From: Sisyra terminalis
Taxonomy: Eukaryota > Arthropoda > Insecta > Neuroptera > Sisyridae
Direction: 5' to 3'
Assembly (NCBI GenBank): GCA_958496175.1
Contig: OY292274.1
Location: forward strand, 26,575,482 to 26,639,481
Length of the DNA stretch: 64,000 nucleotides
Shown here: piece after piece, positions 46,060 to 58,439 of the stretch
How positions within the stretch are numbered: position 1 is the stretch's first letter
Layout of the letters: every line of letters starts with the position of its first letter
Notes under the pieces: generated by a model
The model's input: only the letters and a program-made list of their open reading frames with translations
Database searches by the model: none
What the model was told of the DNA's origin: nothing
Made by a program: the position numbers and the translations under genes

Positions 46060-47220
46060 TTGATGCACAAATGTTTTCACACAAACAAAGCTGCGTATAT
46101 AAACACTGATTTTTTTAATATTTTATTGGCAACGGCTGTTCTTTAGCTAATTTTTTTCCTGGTCAAAATTATTTCCCTTATTAAAGCACAATAGCTTTTG
46201 TGGAACTATCACCACAAAAATCCAAAAGCTTCCTTATGGACTACGCATTTATGCAAAATAGCACCAATGTTCTGTTTCATGATAATACCAACAAAACAGA
46301 ACTATTGCGCGTATAAATTAAGTTCTTTCATTTTTTGCTTGTCAAAATTAAATTAAATTTAAAGATATAAATACGTCAAACTACAACAAACAATTCCACT
46401 TATCAAAGATTGTAATACTTAGTAATATGATACAAAGTTATTTATTTCTACGAACTTAAATTTTTGTTTTACTCAGTCAATTCAAAACATATCGTCATAT
46501 GTTCTAATTTTAAGCATTCATTTATTAATATATTTTTAACATAATATTTAATACTCTTAACTAAAATTAGGTAAAAAATTATCTCTTTCTCAAATTATAT
46601 TTTCATGTATTATAACATAAATCTTATAGAACTTATTAAATCAACGATTTCTAATGATATTAAAATTCTTTTTAAAAAAATATGGTTTTTAAAAACTGCT
46701 TTAAAATGCCATTAGTGAGAGTAATAATTGGTATGTCTCGTTATTATTATTGAGCTTTACAAGTGCAAAATTGATTTTTTGAAGTTATACTTCTTTAGGC
46801 GCAGCATGGGAGAGAAAACATAAATTTGTTACGAAAGTCGGTTACCAAAGTTAATTCGGATTGCTACGTTCCCCAAACAGTACCTACATGATTCTAGATT
46901 GAACTAAACAAAATTCAATTTTGCATTTATCGAATTAGATAACTTATTTTCTATCTAAAATATGAACCATACCAACTACGCAAGATAATAAACTACACTT
47001 TTCAAAATCAAATGTAGAAGTACAAAACAAAACACAAAAGTAAGAAAGGAAAAGTAAAAAGAAGGAAATTTTGTAAATTAGTTTTCCGTTTTCTAGCGAC
47101 GAATACACTATTTGTTTAAATTTTGACCAATTTATTGCTGAAATTAAATAAAAATAAAATATTTTGAATCTATATATTAATAGCTAAGTTACTAAACATA
47201 CTACGCAAAACCTTAAATTA
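46060..47220. other. A+T-rich DNA, nothing identified
   Basis: No frame with a motif, RNA gene or bounded repeat was recognised. Confidence 0.5.
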
Positions 47221-47224
47221 AATG

Positions 47225-47680
47225 TACTGTTCCCAAGATATAATTTTTAAGATATTTAAAAAGATACTTTTATAATTACTTTGCATATTAAGTATGTACT
47301 CAGTTTTATAACGTATTACGTAAAGTTATAAGTTAATCAGAAAATGTTTTCTAATCTTTCAATTAATTTAGGAAAAAGGGAAGTATGTCCTGTAAATTCA
47401 ACACATTTTAAAAACGATAGAAAAATAATAAAAAATTATACGTTGAATATTTTTAAACAATATAAAACTATGTATCTAATCTTTCGGTATCTTGGTATTT
47501 AAGTTATTTTTCGGTATCTAAGATACTTTTAAAGTTACTAGATGCAGTTCTTTTTAGAAAGTATCCATGATACTAGTTACTTTTGGCCAAAAAATAAAGG
47601 CACTAAGATGCAGTATCTTAGATACTTTAAAGTAACTTAAATACTTGAAAGGAACTAAGATCCTTTTTTCTGACAACTCT
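47225..47680 (-). repeat. 'TATCTAAGATAC' repeat family, copy 3 (inverted)
   Basis: Read on the minus strand it begins 'agagttgtcagaaaaaagga' and runs through 'actttaaagtatctaagata', 'agtaactagtatcatggat', 'aagaactgcatctagtaac', 'aatgtgttgaatttacag' and 'tttttaaatatcttaaaa'. The order matches the copies at 14.4 and 18.6 kb. The far end (the 'taactagataccc' block) is not recognisable, so the copy is truncated or diverged there. Confidence 0.8.
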
Positions 47681-47689
47681 GCTTGTATA

Positions 47690-50600
47690 TATAAACATAG
47701 AATCATAAAAGCTTTATAGTTTACTTCCACGCAATTATTTCACTTCATAGATTCTATGTATAATTTTGCCTGAAAGGTCGCTTTACTTTCTTTAAAAAAA
47801 AGTAGATAAAACAATTGAAAGGTACAAAATTTTCTTTATGGTTATGAATCAGTAATGCTATCAGATACCAAAACTATTTCTATTATGATAATTAAAATGC
47901 TACAAATTTAGAACATTCCATTGCAATCTTTAGCCATTTTTATTATATAGTCGCAGTTAAAGTAAACACATTAAAGATTGGCATGCTATATAATCTTTAA
48001 AATAACATCTTAGCCACTTTTTTTCTTGGTATTTTATCTGATTTATTTTTAATAATGTTTTTTAATAGGTACAAGAATATGCAAGAAAGCATTTAAATTG
48101 ATCGAAATATTCAATACGTTCTTAGGTGCCAAAATTATTAAGATATTCCAGTTTGCTAGTAAGTGCCTATAACCTGTTGAAGATTCTGAGCACATTAGGG
48201 TAATGGGGCCCCTATGATATATTAAAGAACTAGGCTAAAGTAAGTACAAAGAGCAAATGAGCAAAATTATAAGTTAATTCAACTGAATTTTGATTTCTTT
48301 ACTGTCACACCAAATGAACAAATAATAACCTTGCAAAATCTTATAAGGGACTAAGTTTTCTAGTCAGTATGTATCGTTTGGTTTTCTCAACAAAGTTATC
48401 ATTAATGAATATCGGTTATCGATTGGTGATATGGCAGAAACTAAAGGGTCCCTATCGATCACGGAATTCTTGGCACTAGCCACTGAATGCCCAGGGGGAA
48501 AGAGATACCTGGTTTCTACGAGAAAACTGTAAAGTTTTCAATTTATTACCACTTGAATTTGAGTATTGTAAAGAGTGACGGACGAAATCAACGCAAATCC
48601 TTCTTTTATTAAGCCGCATTAAAAGTAAGCTTGTTTTTTTTATTTATTTTTTTGAACCAGGGGCGGAACTATGTCTAAAACCTTAATGTGCATAAAAAAT
48701 GGGTGAAAATGTGTTTTCTTAGGTATAAATTATGTGTGAATTTAATTAATATTGTGGTAATCATCAAAAATAGTTTTTTGTGTCAATAAATTTAATAGTT
48801 TTTTCCAAAATAAGCCATGAAAATTCCTCACATTTTTGTTTACATATAAAGGACTGTTTTATCGTCCCTATTTACCATGCACCTATGTGCGTTAACTTAT
48901 TGTTGAAATTTATACGGTATTAAAAGCCAAGAACTAAAGTTTATATTTTATTTTAAACGCTTAGTAAATACATAGAGATCCAATTTACAGTAGGTATTGA
49001 TCATGTTATGCTATGTTATGAAAAGATTGATAAAAGGGCGATTATTTTATCTTTTTCACCCTTCTGACGTGAATAATATATACCAAAAGAGACAAATTGA
49101 GTCTATTCGTTGATTTACAGGAGATCACGAAAGCAGCGTAGTTAATATAAATACAAGATTAGCATTCTATCCAACACCTCTATGAATAATCAATTATATG
49201 CTAGATATGACGTAAAAGCCAATGTTAAGTAGTTAAATTTACATATTGGATATACTTCCCTTCATTTTTCCCTGCATGTATGCCTCAAAAAAAAAAATTA
49301 ATAATGTGCAAAAAATGTTTTGTATTATTTTGCTTTCATTACATAGGTAGGTCTTAATATTTAATACTACTTAATTTACTTATTAAAAGAAAAAATAAAG
49401 ATAAAATAAAATCTTATAATTTTATAATTTTTATGTACAATGTTACAACTAAGATTATGTGTATGCAAAATAACAATAACTCGAACAGAAAAGCTTTCAT
49501 CTTTATCATTTTAAGAGGAAATGCAAAACATAAATAACGATTTATTGTTCGAATATTTGAAATCTGAAAATAAAATGCACATGACCGATAAGAATGACCC
49601 CACTCTAATAAACTGCATAAAACAAACATCAACTTCGTCTCTTATCTCATTTGCATATATTTTGCAATTCGCAGCAATGAGTCGTTTTAACTTTCCGTTT
49701 CAATAACAAAGTGAATCTTTAGTGCATACACCACAATAGAATTTATACATTGCAATTAAAGCTCAGCGTCGCTTTTTTCTCGGTACAAACTTCCTACACT
49801 GATTAATGTTAAAGGTAAGTTCGTCAATATAAATGGTGAATTTACACAATTCTGTGAAATATTTGGTAAAATCAAATATTTCTGGAAATATATATAAAAT
49901 TATAGCCGCAAGTCATAAGTGTAAGTGATAGGTAACTAATTAGTTATTGTAATTTTCGTTCGGCATTACTAATGATCATTTCAGAAATGACAAAATACGC
50001 TTTTGTGCAAAATAAAACCAATTAGTGTGTTATATGCGTTTGAAGCGATCGTGGAAATTTTTACAATTTCTGAATATACAGAATGCTAGTTATTTGGCAT
50101 TGAATTTTATTAATTTTATTAATCATAACATCTACGAGACAATGACCATAAAAATTTTCCCAAGAATTAAAAACTATATGTTGTTTTCACGGCTTATTTA
50201 AACTATCACATTAGTTTTCTGTTGAAAAATAATTTTTCTTAGAACATTGGTTTTAGCAAAATTATTTTAAGTCTTAAGTTAAATATTATCATTCATGATT
50301 GCTTACATTCCTGCAAACTTTGATCAATAAATTGTTTATTTATAATCTCATTCTTTGAAATTTGATAAAAAAAAAATGAATTTAAGTTTATTTTTCGAAG
50401 AATTTATGAAAATATTCAGTGATAAAAAATTGATTGCCAACATTGAAAGCAAATGGAGGTTTTAGTTTTAATTCAATTTGAAAAATTCATATGAAAAATA
50501 TGTAATGCATTTTGACTTAATTAATTGAAATAACCATCAAATAAATAATCATATCATATAAACAATAGTGCTCCAATATGTTTCCATCATATTGGAACAC

Positions 50601-51790
50601 AAATGTCTAGTTATCTAAGAGGATAAATAGTCCAAAACCATCACATCATAAATGGGAACTATAACGGTAACGTTAGCGGTCACTGGTCATAACGCTCGAT
50701 TAGTTTCCTAAAACATTTTTTCTTATCGGTTTGGTCAGAAAAGCACATTCATACTCCACTTTTTTGACTTTTATGTTATCAAAATAAAAAATATATTGTC
50801 GTATTTATTCTTCCCTCTTGTTTTGGGTTAGGGAATCGGAAGGGTATTGCTATCGATATATTGATATTTATAGTTTTTGGGGCGAGTGACAAAACGTTTA
50901 TGTTCATAATTATGACGATGGTACCCATTTTTTTTGAATTGTAAGAGCCCTTGTCGCATATCAATGATGCAAAGTTCAGAAGTCGAAAGATCGGTTTCAT
51001 GACCGATAACGCCATTATGGATTTGTAATATATATAAGTCAATTTTCAAATCATACTAGTCGGTTTCATTATGCAAGTGGAAGTCATGTCTGTCTACAAA
51101 ACTATTTTGATAATAAACCATTTTGGTGGTTATCGGGGAAAAAATATTTGACAAATTACTCAAAATTCATAAAATGTGTACAAAATGTTATCACTGGTTC
51201 ACTGTTAACTATCCCACAAAATTTGACACTCCGAATTAGTCATTTGAATAATTGCAACGAGCATTATACATAATTTTCAGTGAATTGAAAATGATGTATA
51301 ATGCTTTAAAAGATGTTGCATTTCTTATCATATTAGTGAACCGTAACTAATTTTCTTGCATTAAAATGATCTTTAAACACAAAAATGGTGATATAATGAT
51401 ACGCAATAGTAAAATATGCTTATTGTCTGTAAAAATCAATATTTGGAAGCAAATAAGAGTAAATATTTCCATGGTTTAATACTTCTTCCAAATAAGCATA
51501 TGTTGTGTGGTAATATAATCTTTATTGGAATCGTCCACATTTTTGATGCAAACGTCTAATCGTATTCGACGTTTGTTGAAAAAAAAACGCACAAAAATTA
51601 TATTTTTCACACCACACCAATTGGCTTGGAAGAATTCATTCTTTTAGTTTTGGACTTTTCAATATTCTATCTAATCTTGACGTATTTCATACCAAAGTAT
51701 CAAATTACAGCAAAATTAAAAAACGAAAAACACAAAAGCAAAAAAATCACATATTTTACATATTAGGCTTTTTTTAATATAATATTTTCT
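47690..51790. other. A+T-rich DNA, no supported gene
   Basis: Overlapping minus-strand openings of 87 and 73 codons at 50779-51049 and smaller ones near 49414-49706 lack motifs. No RNA gene or element boundary was recognised in 4 kb. Confidence 0.45.
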
Positions 51791-51797
51791 TTTTTAA

Positions 51798-52945
51798 AAC
51801 TATATTCAAAAATAAGCCGTACAAGTCTGGCTACCAAAAACAAGGTTAACTTGGGATGGGTACCTGGCTACAAGAATATCAAGGCAATGAAAGGGCTGAC
51901 GCCCTTATTCGGGAAATGTTCCAAAAATTATTCATAGGCCTACAACCTGAACTCGGCATTAGGGGCCATTCATTAATTACATGAGAGTACTGAAGGAAAG
52001 GAGGGTTAAGAAAATCTCCAAATGTCCTTATGGAGTTGATTTTCATTTTTACGTAATACTTTATAAATAAAAATTCAGTACAAAGAATCTAATTCCATTT
52101 TGAGTTTTGAATGATCTCCATTTAATAGGGTTATTTAAATCCTATTTGAATATATTTTATTGCTTAGTGAAAAAAATAGTTTTTAAATTATTTGAAAAAT
52201 AATTTTTAATTCTAATTCCAAAGACTTAACAGTGATCTAATAATAATATGGTTTTAATCTAAATCTTATAGCAGTAGAAGATTATGAGTTATTATTTGTT
52301 AAAAAATAAAAATACTTTATTCAATTTAACTTATTCTATACAAACATTTTATTATTTAAAAGAACGGGTTTGAATCTTACTTAAAAAAGGTGAGGTGTGG
52401 TTCAAAAAATCGTATGTACCCTTAGGGGATAAGGGTCAAAAGTCACTAAAATTGTCCTTACGTAATTAATAAATGACCTCTTATAAAAAATATCATCAAG
52501 GAATGGGTTTTTCAACCTGGAAGAATACCACTGGGCAAAAGCCCACTAAAAGAATGATGGGAAAATCATCACAGAAACTAATTACTGAAATATTTGGTCC
52601 TTACAAGAAAACAGGTTAGTGTGGTAACGGGCCTAATAACCGAACTTGTAGAATGAGGAAACACCTGCATGCAATGGGATTACGTATAGATGATCCAAAA
52701 TATCGATTCTATTAAGCAGAGGATGAAATAGCTTTTCACGTTCTATTGGAATGCGATGTTTTGAATGAATAGAGACTAGGAAAAGGAACTAGGAATAGCA
52801 AGCCCTGGAACTAAAATAGTCGAAAAGCATCTAGTGCGATGAGTGCTGAGATTCGCCCTACTGCTTGGTCTTAATAAGGAGAAGTAAGGACCCAAAAAGC
52901 ACAATAAGCTCTGAAGCTCCTGCGTTGAGGCTCAACTATCCACAT
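51798..52945 (+). pseudogene. Non-LTR retrotransposon relic: RNase H and C-terminal region
   Basis: The left part reads ATKNKVNLGWVPGYK, then after a frameshift QGNERADALIREMFQKL. This is the RNase H block 'V.L.WVPGH.GI.GNE.AD.LA' of I/Jockey-type elements, with His replaced by Tyr. The right part (from about 52494) reads MGFSTWKNTTGQKPTKRMM, then after a stop RTCRMRKHLHAMGLRIDD, then AEDEIAFHVLLECDVLNE, then more stops. This matches the C-terminal 'TGH..LR.HL..MG...D..C..C..E.ETA.HIL..C..L' region; the first Cys pair is lost. The two parts are separated by an inserted MITE (51962-52480). The reverse transcriptase itself is missing. Confidence 0.9.
51962..52480. mobile_element. 519-bp MITE with TTA target duplication (PIF/Harbinger-like)
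   Basis: Ends read GGGGCCATTCATTAATTACA on the left and, on the complementary strand of the right end, GAGGTCATTTATTAATTACG: about 20 matches in 24. TTA lies directly outside both ends (51959-51961 and 52481-52483). A 3-bp TTA (TWA) duplication and G-rich ends fit PIF/Harbinger elements. Removing the insert and one TTA joins the RNase H and C-terminal parts of the interrupted retrotransposon, which confirms the boundaries. No transposase is encoded. Confidence 0.92.
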
Positions 52946-52949
52946 CTTG

Positions 52950-55900
52950 GAAAACTGAACTTGAAAAAAAAATATTCAACAATAAATTTTACAAAATGCA
53001 TGAAAAAGGAGGATTATCTGACAAACGTAAAGGTGTTTTGCTTGATAATTTTATTCAAAATAAAAAATTGCATCCTCTTCAAACATTCGACTTTCCATAC
53101 CTAAACTGTAGAACTATTTTTAAAGCACTTTGTGTAAAAAAATCAATTTCGTAAGTATCACCTATCACAACGTTATACATAAAATTGGGATTAACTTAAT
53201 CGGAGACGCTTATTTCCTTCGCTACTGTAAACTTACTGACTTCACTTACCATTTATTATAAATTTGGAAAATAGTGGTTCAAATTTCTTATTTTCATTTT
53301 ATTTCATTAAAGCTGGCATATTACTTTGTCTTACTAAGGGATGGGAAGGCAAAACTTGCCTAACGCAACTAATGAATTTCAAAATATTAAGAATCACACG
53401 TGAAGATAAGAAGTTGGAGTACTGTGTCGACATAGATTCAGAAAGTTTCAAACTTTTACAGCTGGTATTGTAAAAACTTTTCAAAACCGAAAATTCTTTA
53501 TAATTTCGATGATATTGTTTGTACTTATATAAAGGACAAAAGGATATAAACTCAAACATGATTCGTCGACGATTTATATTTGCTTATTGAGATCTATATT
53601 TTATGTAAAACGCGTTATGAATATTTGAACGTTTTTACCCCTTTTAAATTGTAATTTATCGATTTACATGCATTTTTGATAGACCAAATAAAATTGCTTA
53701 TTTTATTCATTCAGGTTTCAGTCAATTTTATTATTATCATTATGAAAATATAAAACCACCTACGTCCTACACACTTATTTGAAATGCGTAAAAAAATTAA
53801 GGAAAGTATTTTTTTTTAGTTGTAGGGAAGAATCGATTGTCCAGTGAATAACGAATGAGTTGCGTGTGAGTACGAAACTGCCAAATTCGAATATATTTTC
53901 AACCCTTAGTTTGTTCTACGAATATCTTCGAACCAACCCTTCATAATAATATAAATAAAAGAAACATGACAAATCGGAAATCACAAAAACTCATTTTGCA
54001 TATTTTCTCGTTAAATAAAATTGAACAAAAAAAAAAGAGGGAAAATATATTCTTTAGCTAAACTGTTTCTTAAATACCAATTTTACAAATGTTATAATTG
54101 AATAATGAACGAGGTTCGACATTTCGGACAAATTGTCTTATTGCACGGTTCGCCTTCCGGTAAATAGAATGTTTTATTTCGTTGTGAGTTATGTCACGCA
54201 AACGATATTTTATTCCTTTGAATATTGCTTTAATAATAATCGTTGTACAATTTACTAATGGACATTCGAGGTGGAATTGTGGTTGTTGGTCAATAATAAA
54301 CAAAAACGTGTACCACCCGATTCACTTCTTTCCCATCATGATGGGTTTTTGACACCCTATACAACATGGTAGTTAGTGCAAGCATTGGCTAAGTTTTTAT
54401 CTATTTCGTTATGACGAAAATAACCTTCTGAAAGTTATTTTTTTCAAACGATTTTGTAGCAGAAAGAATAGACAATTCAAATCGATTTATTTTACCGGTG
54501 AATGTAGTTTGCAACGCAAATTATTTATAGCTTTTTTTAATTATACCTATATGGATTTTTCACCATACTATTAATTTATAATTGCACTACTCTTTGTTCT
54601 TTTCATTTTTCTTTTGTTTCACGAAATTTGATAAATTAATGTTTTTTTTATATCACAAAGTTTCTTAAATTTTTGGGTTCTTAATTTATTCTTTCAATGT
54701 AGGTTCTACATATCATTCAAAAGCTCTACCTAACCAGAAATGTGGTAGAACCAAAAAAAAAAATAAAGAAAACAACCAAAATTTAAATATTTTACTTATG
54801 TTAATATTTTAAGACGAGTCATTTCTAAGAAAATGAAATGGTAAGGGTTGTTTTAATAACCCTCCGGAAATACACGAATGGTGAATTTCGCGTCCGAAAT
54901 GATTATGTCCGCTTATTTTATTTGATCGATACTCATTCCGTCCGGAATTTTTTTTCGATAATTTATTAATATAATGAATGTTTTATGATTACACACATTA
55001 TGTATATACAAGCTACGTAATTTTGACGGCACTAATTGAATTTTTGACCAGGGAAAATGTATGGTTTCTATTGTTGATAGATTTGAGCGCAACACAATGG
55101 TCGGCTGTTGATGGATTAATTATTTATTGCATTTATATAGGTAGAACTATTTTCCAAAATATATGCTTCGTCGAAAAACAGTTTCGATAAATAGTTTGTT
55201 TTGTGTTTTTCTATTTAATCTAAAAATATTTCCTACTATATTTACTTATCTTGTATAAAGTGTAACGCACGTTTCGGCTATTTTAAGCATATGATTTGCT
55301 TTTTATTTTGTAACATTTATCTTTGAAAACTTTCCGAGAATTAGGTTTCGCATTGAAGTCGATTGCAAACGCACGTGTCCAGTTGCATTTACTTCATCGA
55401 TTTTAAATTCGGTCCACGCACTTTGAGCCACCCTTTTTCTTTAGCCCTCTTTTAAAAACATAACACACATAAAATGTACATAATAAACACGCAAATTTGA
55501 ATTTTAGGTAACGCATATTGCGTGTTGTGCGTGCCGAGTTCCGAAAAAAAAATAACTTACCCAATAACTCCCAAGGGTTCGTACTTCTTGCACAAATGAA
55601 CGACATCGATCTTAACTTGTAATTTTAAATTTTAGAAGCTTTTTAGAAACAAAACAAAAAATACTTACTAAACTGTACAAGAAAAAAAGATTCAATTTCT
55701 CATAAATTAATTAATTTCTCATATTTTCGAAAATCATCGAAACATGTTTCTTTGAATAAAACAATAAGCATAGGGTGCGTGCATTGATAAACTTGCGTGT
55801 GCAAAATATAGTTTGTAATGAATAACATCAATGTAGAATGTATATTTTCGATTGGAGAAATTAATTGTCTGTATATTTAGTATTCCAACAGGTATGAGAC

Positions 55901-56385
55901 AAAATTTGTCCGACAAGAGGACGGAAGGGTGGAAAGAATATTCAAATATTTTTTCGCGCAGGTGTTCCTCAAATCTAATTCATTTTTAGTGGAATCAAAA
56001 AAGTGGCATCGCTATCTGAAACCCCCAAAAACGCAATGTGCGTAGATGCAGCTGCAATAATTACGCATTAAGCATTTTTTTGTCTTCCCTAAACTTTGTT
56101 GCCTAATCAACATTGAATTTTTATAATAATAGTAGTGAAATTATGTTTTCGAGAATCATCTGTTCATAATTTCGACGACTATTCCATTAGTTTTAAATTC
56201 GTTGAAATGGAGTACTGATCGATTTACTAGAGGTTTTAATCAGGGATTTTGAAGTGATTGTGTTGAGTTGGTTAGAACTGAATAATGTATTTACTGTTGT
56301 GCATGATTGCATTAGTTGCATTTGAAGATCAAACGTGACCAATAGATGGGAGATATAGAACATATATATATATATATTCACGCAT
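52950..56385. other. A+T-rich DNA, no supported gene
   Basis: Openings of 60-86 codons occur on both strands (for example 53264-53473 plus, 53559-53299 minus, 54303-54070 minus) without motifs I recognise. No RNA gene, element end or tandem array was found. Confidence 0.45.
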
Positions 56386-56565
56386 ACAAGGAAGTGATGC
56401 AACGGCCACGCACTCTGCAGCATCTTTGAAACCATCCGTGGTCAAGGCTAACAAGAACCGCCGTATCCCGTCTGCCCGCGGACATACAAAACACGCATTA
56501 AGTACAAAAAGTGTATTATAGATGCTGCACTCGCGTTGTCTAAACTATTTTTTACATGGAGCCAT
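56386..56565. other. Small G+C-rich island, possible exon
   Basis: About 150 bp contrast sharply with the flanks. On the plus strand a frame from 56389 to a TAG at 56518-56520 reads SLKPSVVKANKNRRIPSARG then HTKHALST, with codon choices unlike the A+T-rich openings elsewhere. On the minus strand two frames are also open. There is no ATG at a useful place on the plus strand and the upstream 'catacaag' is a poor acceptor, so an exon is only a possibility. Confidence 0.3.
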
Positions 56566-56569
56566 TTAA

Positions 56570-57140
56570 AATAGATTTTATAAAATAATATTTTACGGCT
56601 TCAATACAACTTTCATTATTTCTATTGGTGAAGGTCGAAATTCGAAAAGAACCACATAGATATAAAACATCGCATCATGCACTTAATGTTGGAAGATTAT
56701 TATTTTATTTCTAACGAATATTCCAGATTGATCTTATGCTCAGTGTTTGTCGCTGTATATAGGCGACTTCAGCACCCTTAAAACAACATAAATATATTTT
56801 TCTTCATAAAAATATATTTTTTAAATCCTCAAGTAAAAAAACATTCAAAATATTATTTAATAAAAAATGCATTTCAATTGCTTCTAAAAGTCATCCTTTT
56901 TGTACAAATTACACATTTATGTGTATTGTTTTGAATCATATTCGAACACTACAAACCAGCGTCTAATTTAATGTGACTCCGTATCTTTCGTTTACTTCCG
57001 CTAAGAGTCAAGGATGTACATGACAAGTGAAAGAATACCTGTCCTTTTCACATCGATTTTATTATTTTTCTATCTAATACATCATATTAATTTCAGATAC
57101 AAAGTAGAGCAGTATTCCGCAAACTTTTTGTGTTTAAATC
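56570..57140. other. A+T-rich DNA, nothing identified
   Basis: No frame, RNA gene or repeat was recognised up to the target duplication of the MITE at 57149. Confidence 0.5.
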
Positions 57141-57148
57141 AAGAAATT

Positions 57149-57373
57149 GGCTCAAGTCCATTATAGCACACCCACAATCTGGCAACGTTGCATTTTCTAC
57201 TTTGTTTTTAATTTAATTCGCGATTAAATCGGTCCATAACGAAAATTTAGCCACCAAAGAAAGAATTATACCAAATTAGAATTGAATTAAAAAAAATATC
57301 GCGAATAGAATAAAAAACAAAATCGAAAATGCAACGTTGCCAGATTGTGAGTGTGCTAAAATGGACTTGAACC
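57149..57373 (-). mobile_element. 225-bp MITE, 8-bp target duplication (copy 2)
   Basis: Same family and exactly the same length as 21728-21952, in the opposite orientation as judged from the asymmetric middle ('ttaaatcggtccataa' here, 'ttatggaccgatttaa' there). Ends 'ggctcaagtccattatagca' and 'ctaaaatggacttgaacc'. Flanked by AAGAAATT at 57141-57148 and 57374-57381, an exact 8-bp duplication. No coding capacity. Confidence 0.95.
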
Positions 57374-57617
57374 AAGAAATTTAAGAGGTACATCATGAAA
57401 AAACAGTGGATGTACTTATGTACGCATGTGAGAAGTTATACTTCTTTGGTATAGTTAAAATAGGTTTTTAATCCACTGTTGTAGCCTCTTTCGTTAGTGC
57501 CTGAACTAGCACATTAATTATAAGATTTGTGATTACTCTTAATATCAAAATACATAATAGAAAACGTATGTGTTGCGGCAAAAACAACTACAAAGAATAT
57601 AAAGTTTTAAATACATC

Positions 57618-57776
57618 CATGTTAGTGGAATACAATTATAATAATTATTGACTCTTTCAAATACAATGTCATTAGTTTCAACTGTCAGTTCGATTTCATT
57701 CAATTGCTAATTTTAGTCATTTGTCAGTTATGTCAGTGTCGGGCTGTGAATATTTCACGAAAAATTACTGGTTTTC
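57618..57776 (+). repeat. Dispersed repeat R4, copy 2
   Basis: Matches the right three-quarters of the copy at 41.4 kb: 'tagtggaatacaattataat', 'cgatttcattcaattgctaa', 'catttgtcagttatgtcagt', 'ggctgtgaatatttcacga', 'aaattactggtt'. It is one of two copies lying about 600 bp apart. Confidence 0.8.
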
Positions 57777-58222
57777 AAATAAAAGATTAAATTGACTATT
57801 TATGCATAGATACTTTATGTTTACACATTTGGTCACTTATACAAAATGTATATTACATATTATAAGAATTCACCGTTTAAGCGAATTAACAGATTGGGTC
57901 ATATGTTCGAAAAATAATTATCAAAAACCTTTACCATGAAGTTGATTGTTGCAATAAAATCTCATGTATAAATAAACAATCCTAAAAAGCGATGTCCTTA
58001 AAATTATATCTATACAATAGTGATTGTATATTTTATTTATCCATTTATATCTTTGTATTGAAACTGATTTTTAATTCAAATATAGAAAAATATAATGTAA
58101 TATGATGTATCAATCGATTTTTATTGCATTATTTTAAATATTGCACTGAATAACTTTAGAAAAATATCTTTCTTTTAAATGCATTTGAGTTCTCATAATA
58201 ATAATAGGCAAACGTAAGTAAT

Positions 58223-58432
58223 ATGTATGCATATATTTCGTCGAAGGTAGAGAAATATTGTCAACACATACGTATTAGTGAAATACCTTCATTGTTTCAA
58301 ATTTGAACAGAATGACTGTTGCTATGGTTTCAATAGTCATTTTGATTTCATTCAATTGCCAATTTTTACCATTTGTCAGTTACATTAGTATTGGGTGGTG
58401 AATATTTTACGGGAAATTACTACTTAGTTGTG
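58223..58432 (+). repeat. Dispersed repeat R4, copy 3
   Basis: Extends as far left as the 41.4-kb copy, with 'tattagtgaaataccttcat', 'gatttcattcaattgccaat', 'accatttgtcagttacatta', 'gtgaatattttacgggaaa' and 'ttactacttag'. Flanking sequence is unrelated to that of the nearby copy, so they are separate insertions and not one tandem duplication. Confidence 0.8.
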
Positions 58433-58439
58433 AATTAAT

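Noticed and set aside
50779..51049. Overlapping minus-strand frames of 87 and 73 codons as a small gene
   Set aside because: Two frames open over the same A+T-rich DNA, no motif, no start context, no neighbouring signals.
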